Shown one piece after another: positions 7,237 through 14,265 of a stretch of DNA of 22,982 nucleotides (positions are counted from its first letter, which is position 1; each line of letters opens with the position of its first letter). The DNA lies in assembly GCA_045130275.1 (NCBI GenBank), contig JBGUPL010000011.1:1-22982 (forward strand), written 5' to 3'. The notes beneath the pieces are model-generated. The model saw nothing but the letters and a program-made list of their open reading frames with translations. It was not told the DNA's origin and did no database searches. The DNA is from F23-D06 sp045130275 (GTDB lineage Bacteria > Bacteroidota > Bacteroidia > Bacteroidales > WCHB1-69). The position numbers and the translations under genes are program-made.

Positions 7237-7488
7237 ATGAACGTTGTAAGCATTATCCTTTACCTGCTCTTCGGTGCAGTTGCCGGCTGGTTGGCCAGCA
7301 AATTGATGAAAGGCGGCGGCTCCGGCCTGATCGTCAACATCATCGTCGGTATCATCGGCGGTTTCCTCGGCGGCTGGCTCATGAGCCTCGTCGGCATTCA
7401 AAAAGCCGGTCTCCTTTGGGAACTCATCACTGCCGTCATTGGCGCTTGTGTATTATTGTTCCTTGTCTCCCTGATCAAGCGGAAATAA
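7237..7488 (+). CDS. GlsB/YeaQ/YmgE family stress-response membrane protein
   Basis: 83 residues from the ATG at 7237; the frame is open further upstream but the promoter lies inside that extension. The three membrane segments are very Gly-rich: IILYLLFGAVAGWLASKLMKG, then GLIVNIIVGIIGGFLGGWLM, then LLWELITAVIGACVLLFLVS, ending in the basic LIKRK. The GWLAS..MKGGG...NIIVGIIGGFLGG pattern is diagnostic of the transglycosylase-associated protein family (GlsB/YeaQ/YmgE), small inner-membrane proteins induced by general stress in many bacteria. The molecular function is not known, and despite the old family name there is no transglycosylase activity. It converges with mtgA and both end at the same bidirectional hairpin. 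Confidence 0.93.
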   Translation: MNVVSIILYLLFGAVAGWLASKLMKGGGSGLIVNIIVGIIGGFLGGWLMSLVGIQKAGLLWELITAVIGACVLLFLVSLIKRK

Positions 7489-7510
7489 CACGCATCAAAG
7501 ACACTTGCAA

Positions 7511-7541
7511 AAAAAGAGACGCAAAATTTGCGTCTCTTTTT
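7511..7541. terminator. Bidirectional intrinsic terminator
   Basis: A 15-bp perfect stem (AAAAAGAGACGCAAA and its complement, one base between) with an A-run on the left and a T-run on the right (to 7545). It lies between the convergent GlsB-like gene and mtgA and can serve both. Confidence 0.9.
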
Positions 7542-7551
7542 TTTTGCGACT

Positions 7552-8331
7552 CTACCTTTTTTTCTTCTTCCCTTGCTGCTTTTTCTTCCGCTGCTCCATC
7601 TTCTCAACGGATTTCAGATAGCGTTCGCGCACGTGGGAAATGTACTCCTTCGTGAACTTCGGGGTTCCATAGCGGGCCATCTTCGCCTCTATGTTGGAAG
7701 CACGGCCGAGCAAATAAGAGGTCGGTCTGGCTGGATTTCGCTTTTGAGGACTGGGATAGCAGGCGGTAATCAGCGCCGCCTGGTGTGCTGTAAGCTGCGA
7801 GGCGTGGCAGTGGAAATAGGTCTGCGCGGCCTTCTCCGCCCCGTAGATGCCCGGCCCCATCTCAATGACGTTCAGATAAACCTCCATGATGCGCTCCTTC
7901 GACCAAAAAGTCTCTATCAGGAAAGTGAAATAGGTCTCCACGCCTTTTCGCACCCACGAGCTCCTGGGCCAGCAAAACACATTCTTGGCCGTCTGCTGCG
8001 AAATGGTGCTGCCCCCTCGATGACGCCTTCCACTCTTCCGCTCCTCTATCACTGTGTTGAGGGCAATGACATCGAAACCGTTGTGTCCAAGGAAGTAGTT
8101 GTCCTCCGAAGCAATCGCGGCACGATACATATATGGAGAAATCTTTTCAATCGGCACCCATTTCTTGTGGATTCCCGTTCCGTTGCTGACGGCCTGAACC
8201 AATTGGAATGAAGTCACCGGCGGATTTACCCAACGATACAATATTGGCAATAAAATACTGATTATAAATAATATAAGTATCGCTTTTCCTACTTTTTTCC
8301 AAAACTTTCTCGCTTTTGAATTCTTTGCCAT
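7552..8331 (-). CDS. mtgA: Monofunctional biosynthetic peptidoglycan transglycosylase
   Basis: 259 residues. A basic N-terminus is followed by one membrane anchor (ILILFIISILLPILYRWV, about 18-35) and a GT51 domain in the periplasm. The catalytic glutamate is in AAIASEDNYFLGHNGFD (the EDxxFxxHxGxD motif, about residue 76). The second signature RGGSTISQQTAKNVF is intact, as are KERIMEVYLNVIEMGPGIYG and AALITACYPSPQKRNP. There is no transpeptidase domain, so this is MtgA and not a class A PBP. The enzyme polymerises lipid II into glycan strands. The C-terminal tail is strongly basic (EQRKKKQQGKKKKR). The gene is monocistronic, with its own -7 element at 8375-8382 and a shared terminator downstream. 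Confidence 0.95.
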   Translation of the reverse strand: MAKNSKARKFWKKVGKAILILFIISILLPILYRWVNPPVTSFQLVQAVSNGTGIHKKWVPIEKISPYMYRAAIASEDNYFLGHNGFDVIALNTVIEERKSGRRHRGGSTISQQTAKNVFCWPRSSWVRKGVETYFTFLIETFWSKERIMEVYLNVIEMGPGIYGAEKAAQTYFHCHASQLTAHQAALITACYPSPQKRNPARPTSYLLGRASNIEAKMARYGTPKFTKEYISHVRERYLKSVEKMEQRKKKQQGKKKKR

Positions 8332-8374
8332 TTCCCTATGAATCTATGTTTAAAAGCCTGTTTTTTTGAGTCGG

Positions 8375-8382
8375 CAAAAATA
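8375..8382 (-). promoter_or_regulatory. -7 promoter element for mtgA
   Basis: TATTTTTG on the minus strand, an exact TAnnTTTG match 43 bases before the mtgA ATG. It lies 36 bases from the divergent element at 8418. Confidence 0.6.
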
Positions 8383-8417
8383 ATTTTTTTACGGTGGTGT
8401 TGTGATTAAAAAAAATA

Positions 8418-8425
8418 TATATTTG
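8418..8425 (+). promoter_or_regulatory. -7 promoter element for the coiled-coil membrane protein
   Basis: TATATTTG, an exact TAnnTTTG match. It is followed by an AT-rich leader of about 88 bases before the ATG at 8514, unusually long for this window. Confidence 0.55.
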
Positions 8426-8513
8426 CATTTTAATAATAACAAAATAAAAACAAACAAAAAATTTATAAATTTAACTATTAATTCAAAATATTCCAAACCT
8501 TAAAGAACAGAGT

Positions 8514-9017
8514 ATGAAAGAGATAGTGTCAGTATTACAGTATCTGGTTGAAAATCCAGTTGCAACATTTACTACGATTATGGCAGTCATTTTGATCGTA
8601 ACATGGTTCGTTTTTTGGATGACCCGCAAGGTCACAAAGTTATCCACAGCGCAAGAATACTTGGAAAAAAATCACAATGTGGTTTTATCCTGTATTCGCG
8701 ATCTGTCAGAAAAAGTGAATGTTCTTTCTGACAGCCTAAATAAGATATCAGACTGCGTGAGCAGCCTATCAATCAGAATGGATTGCTTATCAGAGCAAAT
8801 GAATGAACGTTTCGAGCAAGTGGACAAACGTTTCGAGAAAATGGACCAACGAATCAACAACTTGTCTGCACAACTCCATCGGAGCACTTTGGAGTTACGG
8901 AGTGACATTTCCTACTTAAAAGGAGAAATGAAAGGGACGCGTGAAAGATATACACGACCCAGATTATACGATCCGAGACGCAGAATGGTCAAGCGGCAAT
9001 ATACCAAGCAAATATAA
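8514..9017 (+). CDS. Membrane-anchored coiled-coil protein of unknown function
   Basis: 167 residues. One N-terminal membrane segment at about 19-37 (TFTTIMAVILIVTWFVFWM) is followed by a basic stretch, and from about 45 to 140 by a nearly continuous coiled coil with heptad Leu/Ile/Val/Met spacing (LSEKVNVLSDSLNKISDCV, LSIRMDCLSEQMNERFEQVD, KRFEKMDQRINNLSAQL). The tail is very basic (RYTRPRLYDPRRRMVKRQYT). The segment NERFEQVDKRFEKMDQRI is an internal short repeat of a type found in many unrelated phage and chromosomal coiled-coil proteins, so it does not define a function. Coding sequence and leader are more AT-rich than the neighbours, which could indicate recent acquisition. It stands alone on the plus strand between two minus-strand genes. 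Confidence 0.8.
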   Translation: MKEIVSVLQYLVENPVATFTTIMAVILIVTWFVFWMTRKVTKLSTAQEYLEKNHNVVLSCIRDLSEKVNVLSDSLNKISDCVSSLSIRMDCLSEQMNERFEQVDKRFEKMDQRINNLSAQLHRSTLELRSDISYLKGEMKGTRERYTRPRLYDPRRRMVKRQYTKQI

Positions 9018-9036
9018 TTATTAGCTGGAAGTAAGG

Positions 9037-9528
9037 CTAATACAAATCAATCCACTCGTACGGATTGCCCATGTGTTGCAGGAATCGTTCGAAATCCTCG
9101 CGTTTCACGATGAGCGAAGCGGTGTTGATGCACGGGTGGAAGCTCACGCGCTCCGCCTGCTGCAGCTGACGGTCAAGGAACACGTGCACATGGTGCTCCG
9201 CGTCGTTGATGAGCCCGAACGGGGTCACGGAGCCGGGCGTAACACCCAGATACTTCATCAGTCTTGGCTCCGAAGCGAAGCTCAGCTTGCCCTGGTGCAG
9301 CTGTTTCTCGATGTCGTGGATGTTCATGTCCTGGTCGCAGTCGAGACAGACCAGATAGTGCTGGTTGCCCTTGTGGTTGCGGAAGAAGAGGTTCTTGCAG
9401 TGCTTGGCGTCATGCCCTGCCCAGTATTGCTTGGCAATCTCGATGGTCGGGGCGGGCGGGTGCTCCAGATACTCGTACGGGATGTGCAGCTCATCCAAGA
9501 GTTTGTATAATCGCGGGTCTCCGTTCAT
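9037..9528 (-). CDS. Prolyl-tRNA editing protein (YbaK/ProX family, trans-editing deacylase)
   Basis: 163 residues starting at the ATG at 9528; the frame extends to 9558 but that codon overlaps the promoter. The family hydrolyses mischarged aminoacyl-tRNAPro (for example Ala-tRNAPro or Cys-tRNAPro) in trans, in the cytoplasm. Family landmarks seen: YEYLEHPPAPTIEIAKQYW near the N-terminus, KHCKNLFFRNHKGNQHYLVC with the conserved Lys, FASEPRLMKYLGVTPGSVTP with the GVTPGSVTPFGL loop, and HVHVFLDRQLQ. The length fits the stand-alone ProX/PrdX type that is equivalent to the editing domain of bacterial ProRS. Whether the substrate is Ala- or Cys-tRNAPro cannot be read from the sequence. It appears to be transcribed alone. 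Confidence 0.9.
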   Translation of the reverse strand: MNGDPRLYKLLDELHIPYEYLEHPPAPTIEIAKQYWAGHDAKHCKNLFFRNHKGNQHYLVCLDCDQDMNIHDIEKQLHQGKLSFASEPRLMKYLGVTPGSVTPFGLINDAEHHVHVFLDRQLQQAERVSFHPCINTASLIVKREDFERFLQHMGNPYEWIDLY

Positions 9529-9547
9529 GATGTTTGGAATTTGGCCG

Positions 9548-9555
9548 CAAAAATA
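9548..9555 (-). promoter_or_regulatory. -7 promoter element for the prolyl-tRNA editing gene
   Basis: TATTTTTG on the minus strand, an exact TAnnTTTG match 19 bases before the chosen ATG at 9528. It supports that start over the ATG at 9558. Confidence 0.65.
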
Positions 9556-9563
9556 CAATTTTT

Positions 9564-9591
9564 AATGGTTATTGGTTATGGATTGGGTATT
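9564..9591. repeat. Degenerate heptamer tandem repeat
   Basis: Units AATGGTT, ATTGGTT, ATGGATT, GGGTATT; the period decays into the following GGTGTTA. It lies just upstream of the prolyl-tRNA editing promoter and downstream of the second FISUMP gene. Confidence 0.6.
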
Positions 9592-9613
9592 GGTGTTAAT
9601 GGTGGAGATGCGT

Positions 9614-9652
9614 AAAAAACGTAGGGAGGCGATACATCGTGCCCCTGCGTTT
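9614..9652 (-). terminator. Intrinsic terminator of the second FISUMP gene
   Basis: On the minus strand a long imperfect hairpin (outer arms AAACGCAGGG and CCCTACGTTT, inner arms around CGATGTATCG) is followed by six T residues. It begins 4 bases after the stop at 9656. The GGGGCACGATGTATCG core resembles palindromes commonly found in Bacteroidota intergenic regions, so it may be a dispersed element acting as a terminator. Confidence 0.7.
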
Positions 9653-9655
9653 CAA

Positions 9656-11329
9656 TCAATCACGGAGACATCGGACCGACATCGCCCATACGCCCGAAGA
9701 CGAATAAATGGCTTCTTCAACAGTATCGTCGAAATACAAGAAATCAATCGTATAGCCTTTCGGGTCGTTGCCAGGGATGATAATGGCGCTGGAAGTCCAA
9801 AAGAGCGCTTCGGTTCCGGGCGGAATGACAGCACCTCCCATACCGGCAGGTTTCATGGAAAAACCAGTGGCATTATTAGTGGACAAATCGTTGCCGATTG
9901 TACAGGATTCATTGTAATAATGCCACAACCCATCATAGGCTAAAGATTTGGCAATACGGCTCGAACTCCCGTTACAGTGATAGGCAGGATTGCTGCTGAC
10001 GTAGGAGAATAGGCTTTGCCACTCGAGACGACTGGGCAAATGCCACCCGTCAGGACAAATTCCTTGCACCAAAATGTGCAGACTGTCAGGCAAATACTCA
10101 CAATTTACAGCCGCAGGAAAATTGTAGATGCGTCCATAAACGTTAGTGTCACCGCCGATCCAGTAGCTCGGGGTGACGTAATTGTTGGCCACTTGGGTTT
10201 GAATAAGGATCTCCGTACCGTCAGCGAAGTGCCTTGTCTTCAAATTATCCCGCATCCAGCATTGCGAACCAAGCTGTACGGTTTCGTAAACATTTCCATC
10301 ATAATCAGTTACAGTGACAGGACAACTTGTGTCGGACGATAAGACAAAGGTCTTGTCGGCCCCGTAGGCAACCCCGACTTCATTCACGGCGTATGCCCTA
10401 TAATAGTAGGTGACATCCGACTGGAGGTTGTTGATCGTGTCACGGAATATCCCTATGCTTGGAGATTCAGAAGTGTGCGGGTCATTAAGGGTGGGATTCG
10501 GCGAAGTACTCCAGCAAAATCCTCTTGCACTGAGTGTTGCATTACCTGATTGTGTGATTTCTCCGACGCAAACCGCCAAACTTCCCTCTTTTGCACTTAC
10601 ACCCATAGTGGTAACCTCAGGATATGCCAAATCTGCAGGGCGAAGGAAATGTAACACAACCTCCTCGTCCATATTGAATTGGAGCTGGCGGATAGTGTCA
10701 CTTCGCATAAACAAGTTACTGTCCGTCAACACAAATCCCACATACATCATATCGTCGCCTGGCTCGAAAGGGTAATCCGGATCCGACATCTGCGCTTTCA
10801 GAGAAATCGTGTGTGGAGAACCTGCGCCGACATAGCGAATGTCCGAAAAAGCGCCACCCGAGTTCACCATCTTGATGCTTGCCTTATCGTGGTTTGTCGT
10901 TACGGTGAGCAAATAGATTTGCGGTTTCTGTAGCATGACGCGGAAAGTGTGCAAACCAGATGGCAACACTTGCGCGAAACGGGAAACCACGTGGCCCGAC
11001 AGTTCATGGATTACAACGTTCACCTGATCCTTATAAGGGAGATTAAGACTAAACTCCGTGGCCCCATTGAACGGATTCGGAACATTTTGATATAGACAAA
11101 AGGATTTGTCAGGGTCATACGAGTGGACACCCACATCCGACGTAACCCAAACGGTGTCCGGATAGTACAACTGTTGCACCCAATCCCGTGTCATGTTCTG
11201 AATGGTCACATGGTGCAATTGCGTGTATTGCCCCAAACTGTCTTGTGCGGCAAAACGGATGCCAGACTGTGCCAACAGCCCTGACACCAGTGTCACTAAA
11301 ACTACGAATAAGGAGACGAGTTTTTTCAT
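9656..11329 (-). CDS. Secreted FISUMP-domain protein with N-terminal sorting-like domain (paralogue 2)
   Basis: 557 residues from the ATG at 11329. The frame is open further upstream, but the signal peptide MKKLVSLFVVLVTLVSGLLA starts here and the promoter lies in the extension. The order of modules matches the protein at 4805-6178: a short beta module (LHHVTIQNMTRDWVQQLYY, PDTVW); a FlgD-Ig/T9SS-like sandwich opening FCLYQNVPNPFNGATEF and continuing VVIHELSGHVV and SGLHTFRV; a further beta module; an additional fibronectin-III-like segment (about residues 255-350, LQSDVTYYYRAYAVNEVGVA); and a C-terminal FISUMP domain (DYDGNVYETVQLGSQCWMRD, CPDGWHLPSRLEWQSLF, NATGFSMKPAGM, FWTSSA, MSVRCLRD). 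The fibronectin-like insert is absent from paralogue 1. A secreted or surface role is likely; the function is unknown. Confidence 0.88.
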   Translation of the reverse strand: MKKLVSLFVVLVTLVSGLLAQSGIRFAAQDSLGQYTQLHHVTIQNMTRDWVQQLYYPDTVWVTSDVGVHSYDPDKSFCLYQNVPNPFNGATEFSLNLPYKDQVNVVIHELSGHVVSRFAQVLPSGLHTFRVMLQKPQIYLLTVTTNHDKASIKMVNSGGAFSDIRYVGAGSPHTISLKAQMSDPDYPFEPGDDMMYVGFVLTDSNLFMRSDTIRQLQFNMDEEVVLHFLRPADLAYPEVTTMGVSAKEGSLAVCVGEITQSGNATLSARGFCWSTSPNPTLNDPHTSESPSIGIFRDTINNLQSDVTYYYRAYAVNEVGVAYGADKTFVLSSDTSCPVTVTDYDGNVYETVQLGSQCWMRDNLKTRHFADGTEILIQTQVANNYVTPSYWIGGDTNVYGRIYNFPAAVNCEYLPDSLHILVQGICPDGWHLPSRLEWQSLFSYVSSNPAYHCNGSSSRIAKSLAYDGLWHYYNESCTIGNDLSTNNATGFSMKPAGMGGAVIPPGTEALFWTSSAIIIPGNDPKGYTIDFLYFDDTVEEAIYSSSGVWAMSVRCLRD

Positions 11330-11422
11330 AATAATACGTGGAACCTCTGTTTTTGTCATTTTTGCGCCACCTCCCCAGGCCCTGCGAGGTCCGTTAAACA
11401 GGAACTGAAAAATATTAGGCTG

Positions 11423-11430
11423 CAAAATTA
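11423..11430 (-). promoter_or_regulatory. -7 promoter element for the second FISUMP gene
   Basis: TAATTTTG on the minus strand, an exact TAnnTTTG match about 93 bases upstream of the ATG, implying a leader of roughly 85 bases. Confidence 0.5.
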
Positions 11431-11495
11431 GTAACTTTATCTATATGTTATGACGCAAAAAAGTCGAAAGGTTGCACCCCTTGATGAAAAAAACA

Positions 11496-12296
11496 CTAAT
11501 AATACACCCCCAGCAGTTCGGCAGAATCCCAATCGATGGTCGGGTATTCCTTGAAGCCGTTGGCATAGTGTGGGTTACGGAGTATCGCGTCTGTTGCGTC
11601 GATGTCCCAAAGAGTGCCGTCATCCGAATAGGCAACGAGCATGTCCTCACCTCCGTTGCGCAGGAAGAGCCATCCGTCGCCTTTTTTCTTGAAGAGATCG
11701 GGCCGGCACCAGCCATAAACGGTTGCCGAATCAAGAAAACATATTAGATTGTCCATCAGTTCATAAAAAGGTTTACGGGAGATACCGCAGGGGAACGTGA
11801 CGGCATAGCGGTACTTACCAACCTTCCACAGCAGGGGCAGGTCGTCGCATAGCGTGTTGCATTCCACCTCCACATAATCGAAAAGGATTGCTTCCAAATC
11901 CTCAAGATTTGTAACATTTTCCATGACAATGAGCGTTTCCGTATCAATCGGGTTCTTCAGCCGTTCTTCCCGTAGCGCAGCCTCTTTGCGCGGTTTCTCC
12001 GCTTTCTGGTCGTAGGTCATCTTCGCAACGGTTTCCCAGCCTTTTTTCTTGGCAAGTCGGTGGAGTTCCGATTTGAAACAAAAATATGTCCACCAAATGA
12101 GGAACAGGAAAAAGAAAACAGCCCTGCCGATGTTGTAGTCTTTGAAAAGCGAAAACGACATAGCAACGACAACCGCGACCGCGATGACGGCGTAAAAAAC
12201 ATAATCGAGACGCCGTTGTGCCTTTTCCTGCGTCTCGAACGGCTGTTTCATCAGTCGCCGGCGTTGGTCGTAATGCTTTTTCCTGTGGAGGGGCAT
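11496..12296 (-). CDS. Two-TM membrane protein with cytoplasmic C-terminal domain, unknown function
   Basis: 266 residues from the ATG at 12296. Upstream in-frame codons overlap the promoter at 12314-12321 and are rejected; the internal ATG at 12251 is an alternative. After a basic N-terminus rich in Arg/Lys/Gln there are two membrane segments at about 33-52 (YVFYAVIAVAVVVAMSFSLF) and 58-74 (AVFFFLFLIWWTYFCFK), then a charged linker (KPRKEAALREERLKN). The C-terminal domain (about 120-266) has alternating strands and ends in DGTLWDIDATDAI and YPTIDWDSAELLGVYY. The soluble domain recalls small SMI1/immunity-like folds in its mix of acidic and aromatic residues, but I do not recognise a family and assign no function. 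It is separated from comM by a palindrome-rich region. Confidence 0.75.
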   Translation of the reverse strand: MPLHRKKHYDQRRRLMKQPFETQEKAQRRLDYVFYAVIAVAVVVAMSFSLFKDYNIGRAVFFFLFLIWWTYFCFKSELHRLAKKKGWETVAKMTYDQKAEKPRKEAALREERLKNPIDTETLIVMENVTNLEDLEAILFDYVEVECNTLCDDLPLLWKVGKYRYAVTFPCGISRKPFYELMDNLICFLDSATVYGWCRPDLFKKKGDGWLFLRNGGEDMLVAYSDDGTLWDIDATDAILRNPHYANGFKEYPTIDWDSAELLGVYY

Positions 12297-12313
12297 TGGG
12301 ATTGTTTTGTCGG

Positions 12314-12321
12314 CAAAGGTA
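12314..12321 (-). promoter_or_regulatory. -7 promoter element for the two-TM protein
   Basis: TACCTTTG on the minus strand, an exact TAnnTTTG match 17 bases before the ATG at 12296. Confidence 0.65.
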
Positions 12322-12341
12322 CATTTTTTATTGTTTTGTGA

Positions 12342-12585
12342 TGTCCCTAATCGGGACAACAATTTACAACACAACATGCTTCCCTACCGAGCTTCAGCCC
12401 CTGACGGGGCTATTCCTATTCGCGACCGGTGCGGATTTGCTCAGACGGTACAGCGAGGAGGGATGTCCCGCAGGGACAACAGCCCCGTAAGGCGCAACAA
12501 CCACGACGGATGCCTTGTCCCGCAGGGACACAAGCTCGGTAGAGACGGAGCATTCGGACGGTCCACAAACGCCCCTTCAGGGGCG
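12342..12585. repeat. Cluster of short GC-rich palindromes (REP-like) between comM and the next gene
   Basis: The 294-base gap 12297-12590 holds no gene that I can support. It contains five small palindromes with 6-bp stems: 12342-12358 (TGTCCC/GGGACA), 12396-12411 (AGCCCC/GGGGCT), 12464-12478 and 12516-12530 (the same 15-mer TGTCCCGCAGGGACA twice), and 12570-12585 (CGCCCC/GGGGCG). A longer pair, CTACCGAGCTT at 12384-12394 and its exact complement at 12532-12542, brackets the middle three. Short spurious frames cross the area on both strands. The pattern resembles REP/BIME-type elements; no transposase is in the window. Confidence 0.75.
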
Positions 12586-12590
12586 AAACC

Positions 12591-14135
12591 TCACCGTCGT
12601 CCCCAATTATCCCGGTCCAGATTCCTGAAATTGATGGCCTCGCTCAGGTGTCCGATCTCAATGTTCGGGCTGCCGTCGAGGTCGGCGATGGTGCGGGCCA
12701 CCTTGAGGATGCGGTCATAGGCGCGGGCGGAGAGACCGAGGCGGTCCATCGCCTGCTTCAGGAGCAGCTGCCCCGCTTCGTCGATGCGGCAATATTCCCG
12801 CACCATCCTGCTGCTCATCTGCGCGTTGGCGAAGAGTCCCGGATGCCCCGCGAACCGCTGCTTTTGGATTTCCCGCGCCGCCACCACCCGCTTGCGGATT
12901 TCCGCGCTGCGCTCCGACGGCTTGTCTGAGGCCAGTTCCTCGTGACTGACTGGGACGACCTCAACATGGAGGTCGATTCTATCCATTAAAGGGCCTGAGA
13001 TCTTACTCAAATAGTTCTGAACCTCAAAGGGTTTGCAGGTGCAGGCGATGGTCGGGTGGTTGTAGTTGCCGCACGGACAAGGGTTCATGGCAGCGATGAA
13101 CATGAAGGAGGCCGGGAACTCCACGGAATATTTTGACCGTGAGATGGTGACCCGTCGCTCCTCCAACGGCTGCCGCATCACTTCCAGCACCTGCCGCTTG
13201 AATTCGGGCAACTCGTCCAGAAAGAGCACTCCGTTGTGCGCCAGCGAGATCTCGCCCGGCTGCGGGTGCGTGCCGCCGCCCACCAAGGCAACGTCGCTGA
13301 TGGTGTGGTGCGGCGCACGGAACGGCCGCGTGGAGATGATCGAGGCGTACCGGCTCATCTTGCCCGCCACCGAATGGATCTTCGTCGTCTCCAACGCCTC
13401 CTCCAAGCACAATGGCGGCAATATCGACGGCAACCGCTTGGCCAACATGGTCTTGCCGGAACCCGGCGGACCGATCAAAATCACATTGTGTCCCCCCGCG
13501 GCCGCAATCTCCATCGCCCGTTTGATATTCTCCTGACCCTTCACATCCGAAAAGTCGTACTCGTAGCGGTCGAGACTGTCGTTGAAGGCGTTGGCCACGT
13601 CAATGCGGGTCGGCTCAATGGGAACCCCTTTATCGAAAAAGTCAATCACCTGCTTGATGTCCGTGGCACCCAAAATGTCAATGCCCTGCACAATCGCGGC
13701 CTCCCGGGCGTTCTGGATGGGCAGGATCACCCCCTTCTTCTTCCGCTTCCGCGCCTCCAAGGCGATGGGCAGCGCCCCGCGGATCGGCTGGAGACTTCCA
13801 TCCAGCGACAATTCCCCGAGGATGAAGTAGTCCTCCAGCTCCGACGCACCGGCAATCTGCTCCGACGCGGCCAAGATGCCGATGGCGAGGGTCAAGTCGT
13901 ACGCCGAACCCTCTTTGCGGATGTCTGCCGGCGCCATGTTCACCACGATCTTGCGACCCGGGATTTTGTAGTTATAGATGTTTAGCGCGGTCTCGATCCG
14001 CTGCTGACTCTCTTTCACCGCGCTGTCGGGCAGGCCGACCAAAAAGAAGCCGATGCCGTTATCGACATTCACCTCCACCATGATGGGTATCGCGGCAACC
14101 CCCATCAAGGCACAATTGTTTGTTCGTATCAACAT
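12591..14135 (-). CDS. comM: YifB/ComM family Mg-chelatase-like AAA+ ATPase
   Basis: 514 residues, full length for the family. The N-terminal ChlI-like domain (about 15-140) contains GIGFFLVGLPDSAVKESQQR and VNMAPADIRKEGSAYDLTLA. The AAA+ core (about 195-400) contains Walker A LIGPPGSGKTMLAKRLP, the loop FRAPHHTISDVALVGGG, Walker B NGVLFLDELPEF, and the cysteine-bearing motif AAMNPCPCGNYNHP. The C-terminal Mg-chelatase-type helical domain holds GLSARAYDRILKVARTIADL and ends LSEAINFRNLDRDNW. In naturally transformable bacteria ComM is a hexameric helicase that promotes branch migration during chromosomal integration of incoming DNA. Orthologues are widespread in bacteria without known competence, so transformation should not be assumed here. 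No exact -7 element was found upstream. The palindrome at 12570-12585 directly follows the stop and may help terminate transcription. Confidence 0.95.
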   Translation of the reverse strand: MLIRTNNCALMGVAAIPIMVEVNVDNGIGFFLVGLPDSAVKESQQRIETALNIYNYKIPGRKIVVNMAPADIRKEGSAYDLTLAIGILAASEQIAGASELEDYFILGELSLDGSLQPIRGALPIALEARKRKKKGVILPIQNAREAAIVQGIDILGATDIKQVIDFFDKGVPIEPTRIDVANAFNDSLDRYEYDFSDVKGQENIKRAMEIAAAGGHNVILIGPPGSGKTMLAKRLPSILPPLCLEEALETTKIHSVAGKMSRYASIISTRPFRAPHHTISDVALVGGGTHPQPGEISLAHNGVLFLDELPEFKRQVLEVMRQPLEERRVTISRSKYSVEFPASFMFIAAMNPCPCGNYNHPTIACTCKPFEVQNYLSKISGPLMDRIDLHVEVVPVSHEELASDKPSERSAEIRKRVVAAREIQKQRFAGHPGLFANAQMSSRMVREYCRIDEAGQLLLKQAMDRLGLSARAYDRILKVARTIADLDGSPNIEIGHLSEAINFRNLDRDNWGRR

Positions 14136-14219
14136 ATTTGCACTTTTTTGAATTCATGGAAAAACACTTCGTTTTCTTTTAACACTACTATTTCGTCAAA
14201 ATGGTAAAAAGATTATATG

Positions 14220-14261
14220 GTTATTCCATATCCCTCATTCTACATTCTTAATTCTCAATTG
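14220..14261 (-). repeat. Degenerate heptamer tandem repeat, GAATKNA family
   Basis: On the minus strand, starting just after the DUF5618 stop, the units read CAATTGA, GAATTAA, GAATGTA, GAATGAG, GGATATG, GAATAAC. The GAATG core matches the repeat at 7092-7116. Confidence 0.6.
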
Positions 14262-14265
14262 AATA

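Noticed and set aside
7237..7488. GlsB-like gene as a transglycosylase partner of the adjacent mtgA
   Set aside because: The old name 'transglycosylase-associated protein' is historical; the genes are convergent, not co-transcribed, and the small membrane protein has no catalytic motif.
9529..9558. Upstream ATG of the prolyl-tRNA editing gene at 9558
   Set aside because: It overlaps the -7 promoter element at 9548-9555, so it cannot be in the transcript; the ATG at 9528 begins where the family homology begins.
12342..12585. CRISPR array
   Set aside because: Repeats are short palindromes of different sequence with irregular spacing and no uniform spacers; no cas genes nearby.
12218..12720. 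Short plus-strand frames over the palindrome cluster
   Set aside because: The translations simply read through GTCCCGCAGGGAC-type repeats (products rich in Arg, Asn, Gly, Pro); no start context or promoter.
13236..13985. 249-codon plus-strand frame opposite comM
   Set aside because: Antisense to well-conserved AAA+ motifs; low-complexity Arg/His/Leu composition typical of shadow frames.
12591..14135. comM as evidence for natural competence
   Set aside because: YifB/ComM homologues are nearly universal; no other competence gene is in the window.
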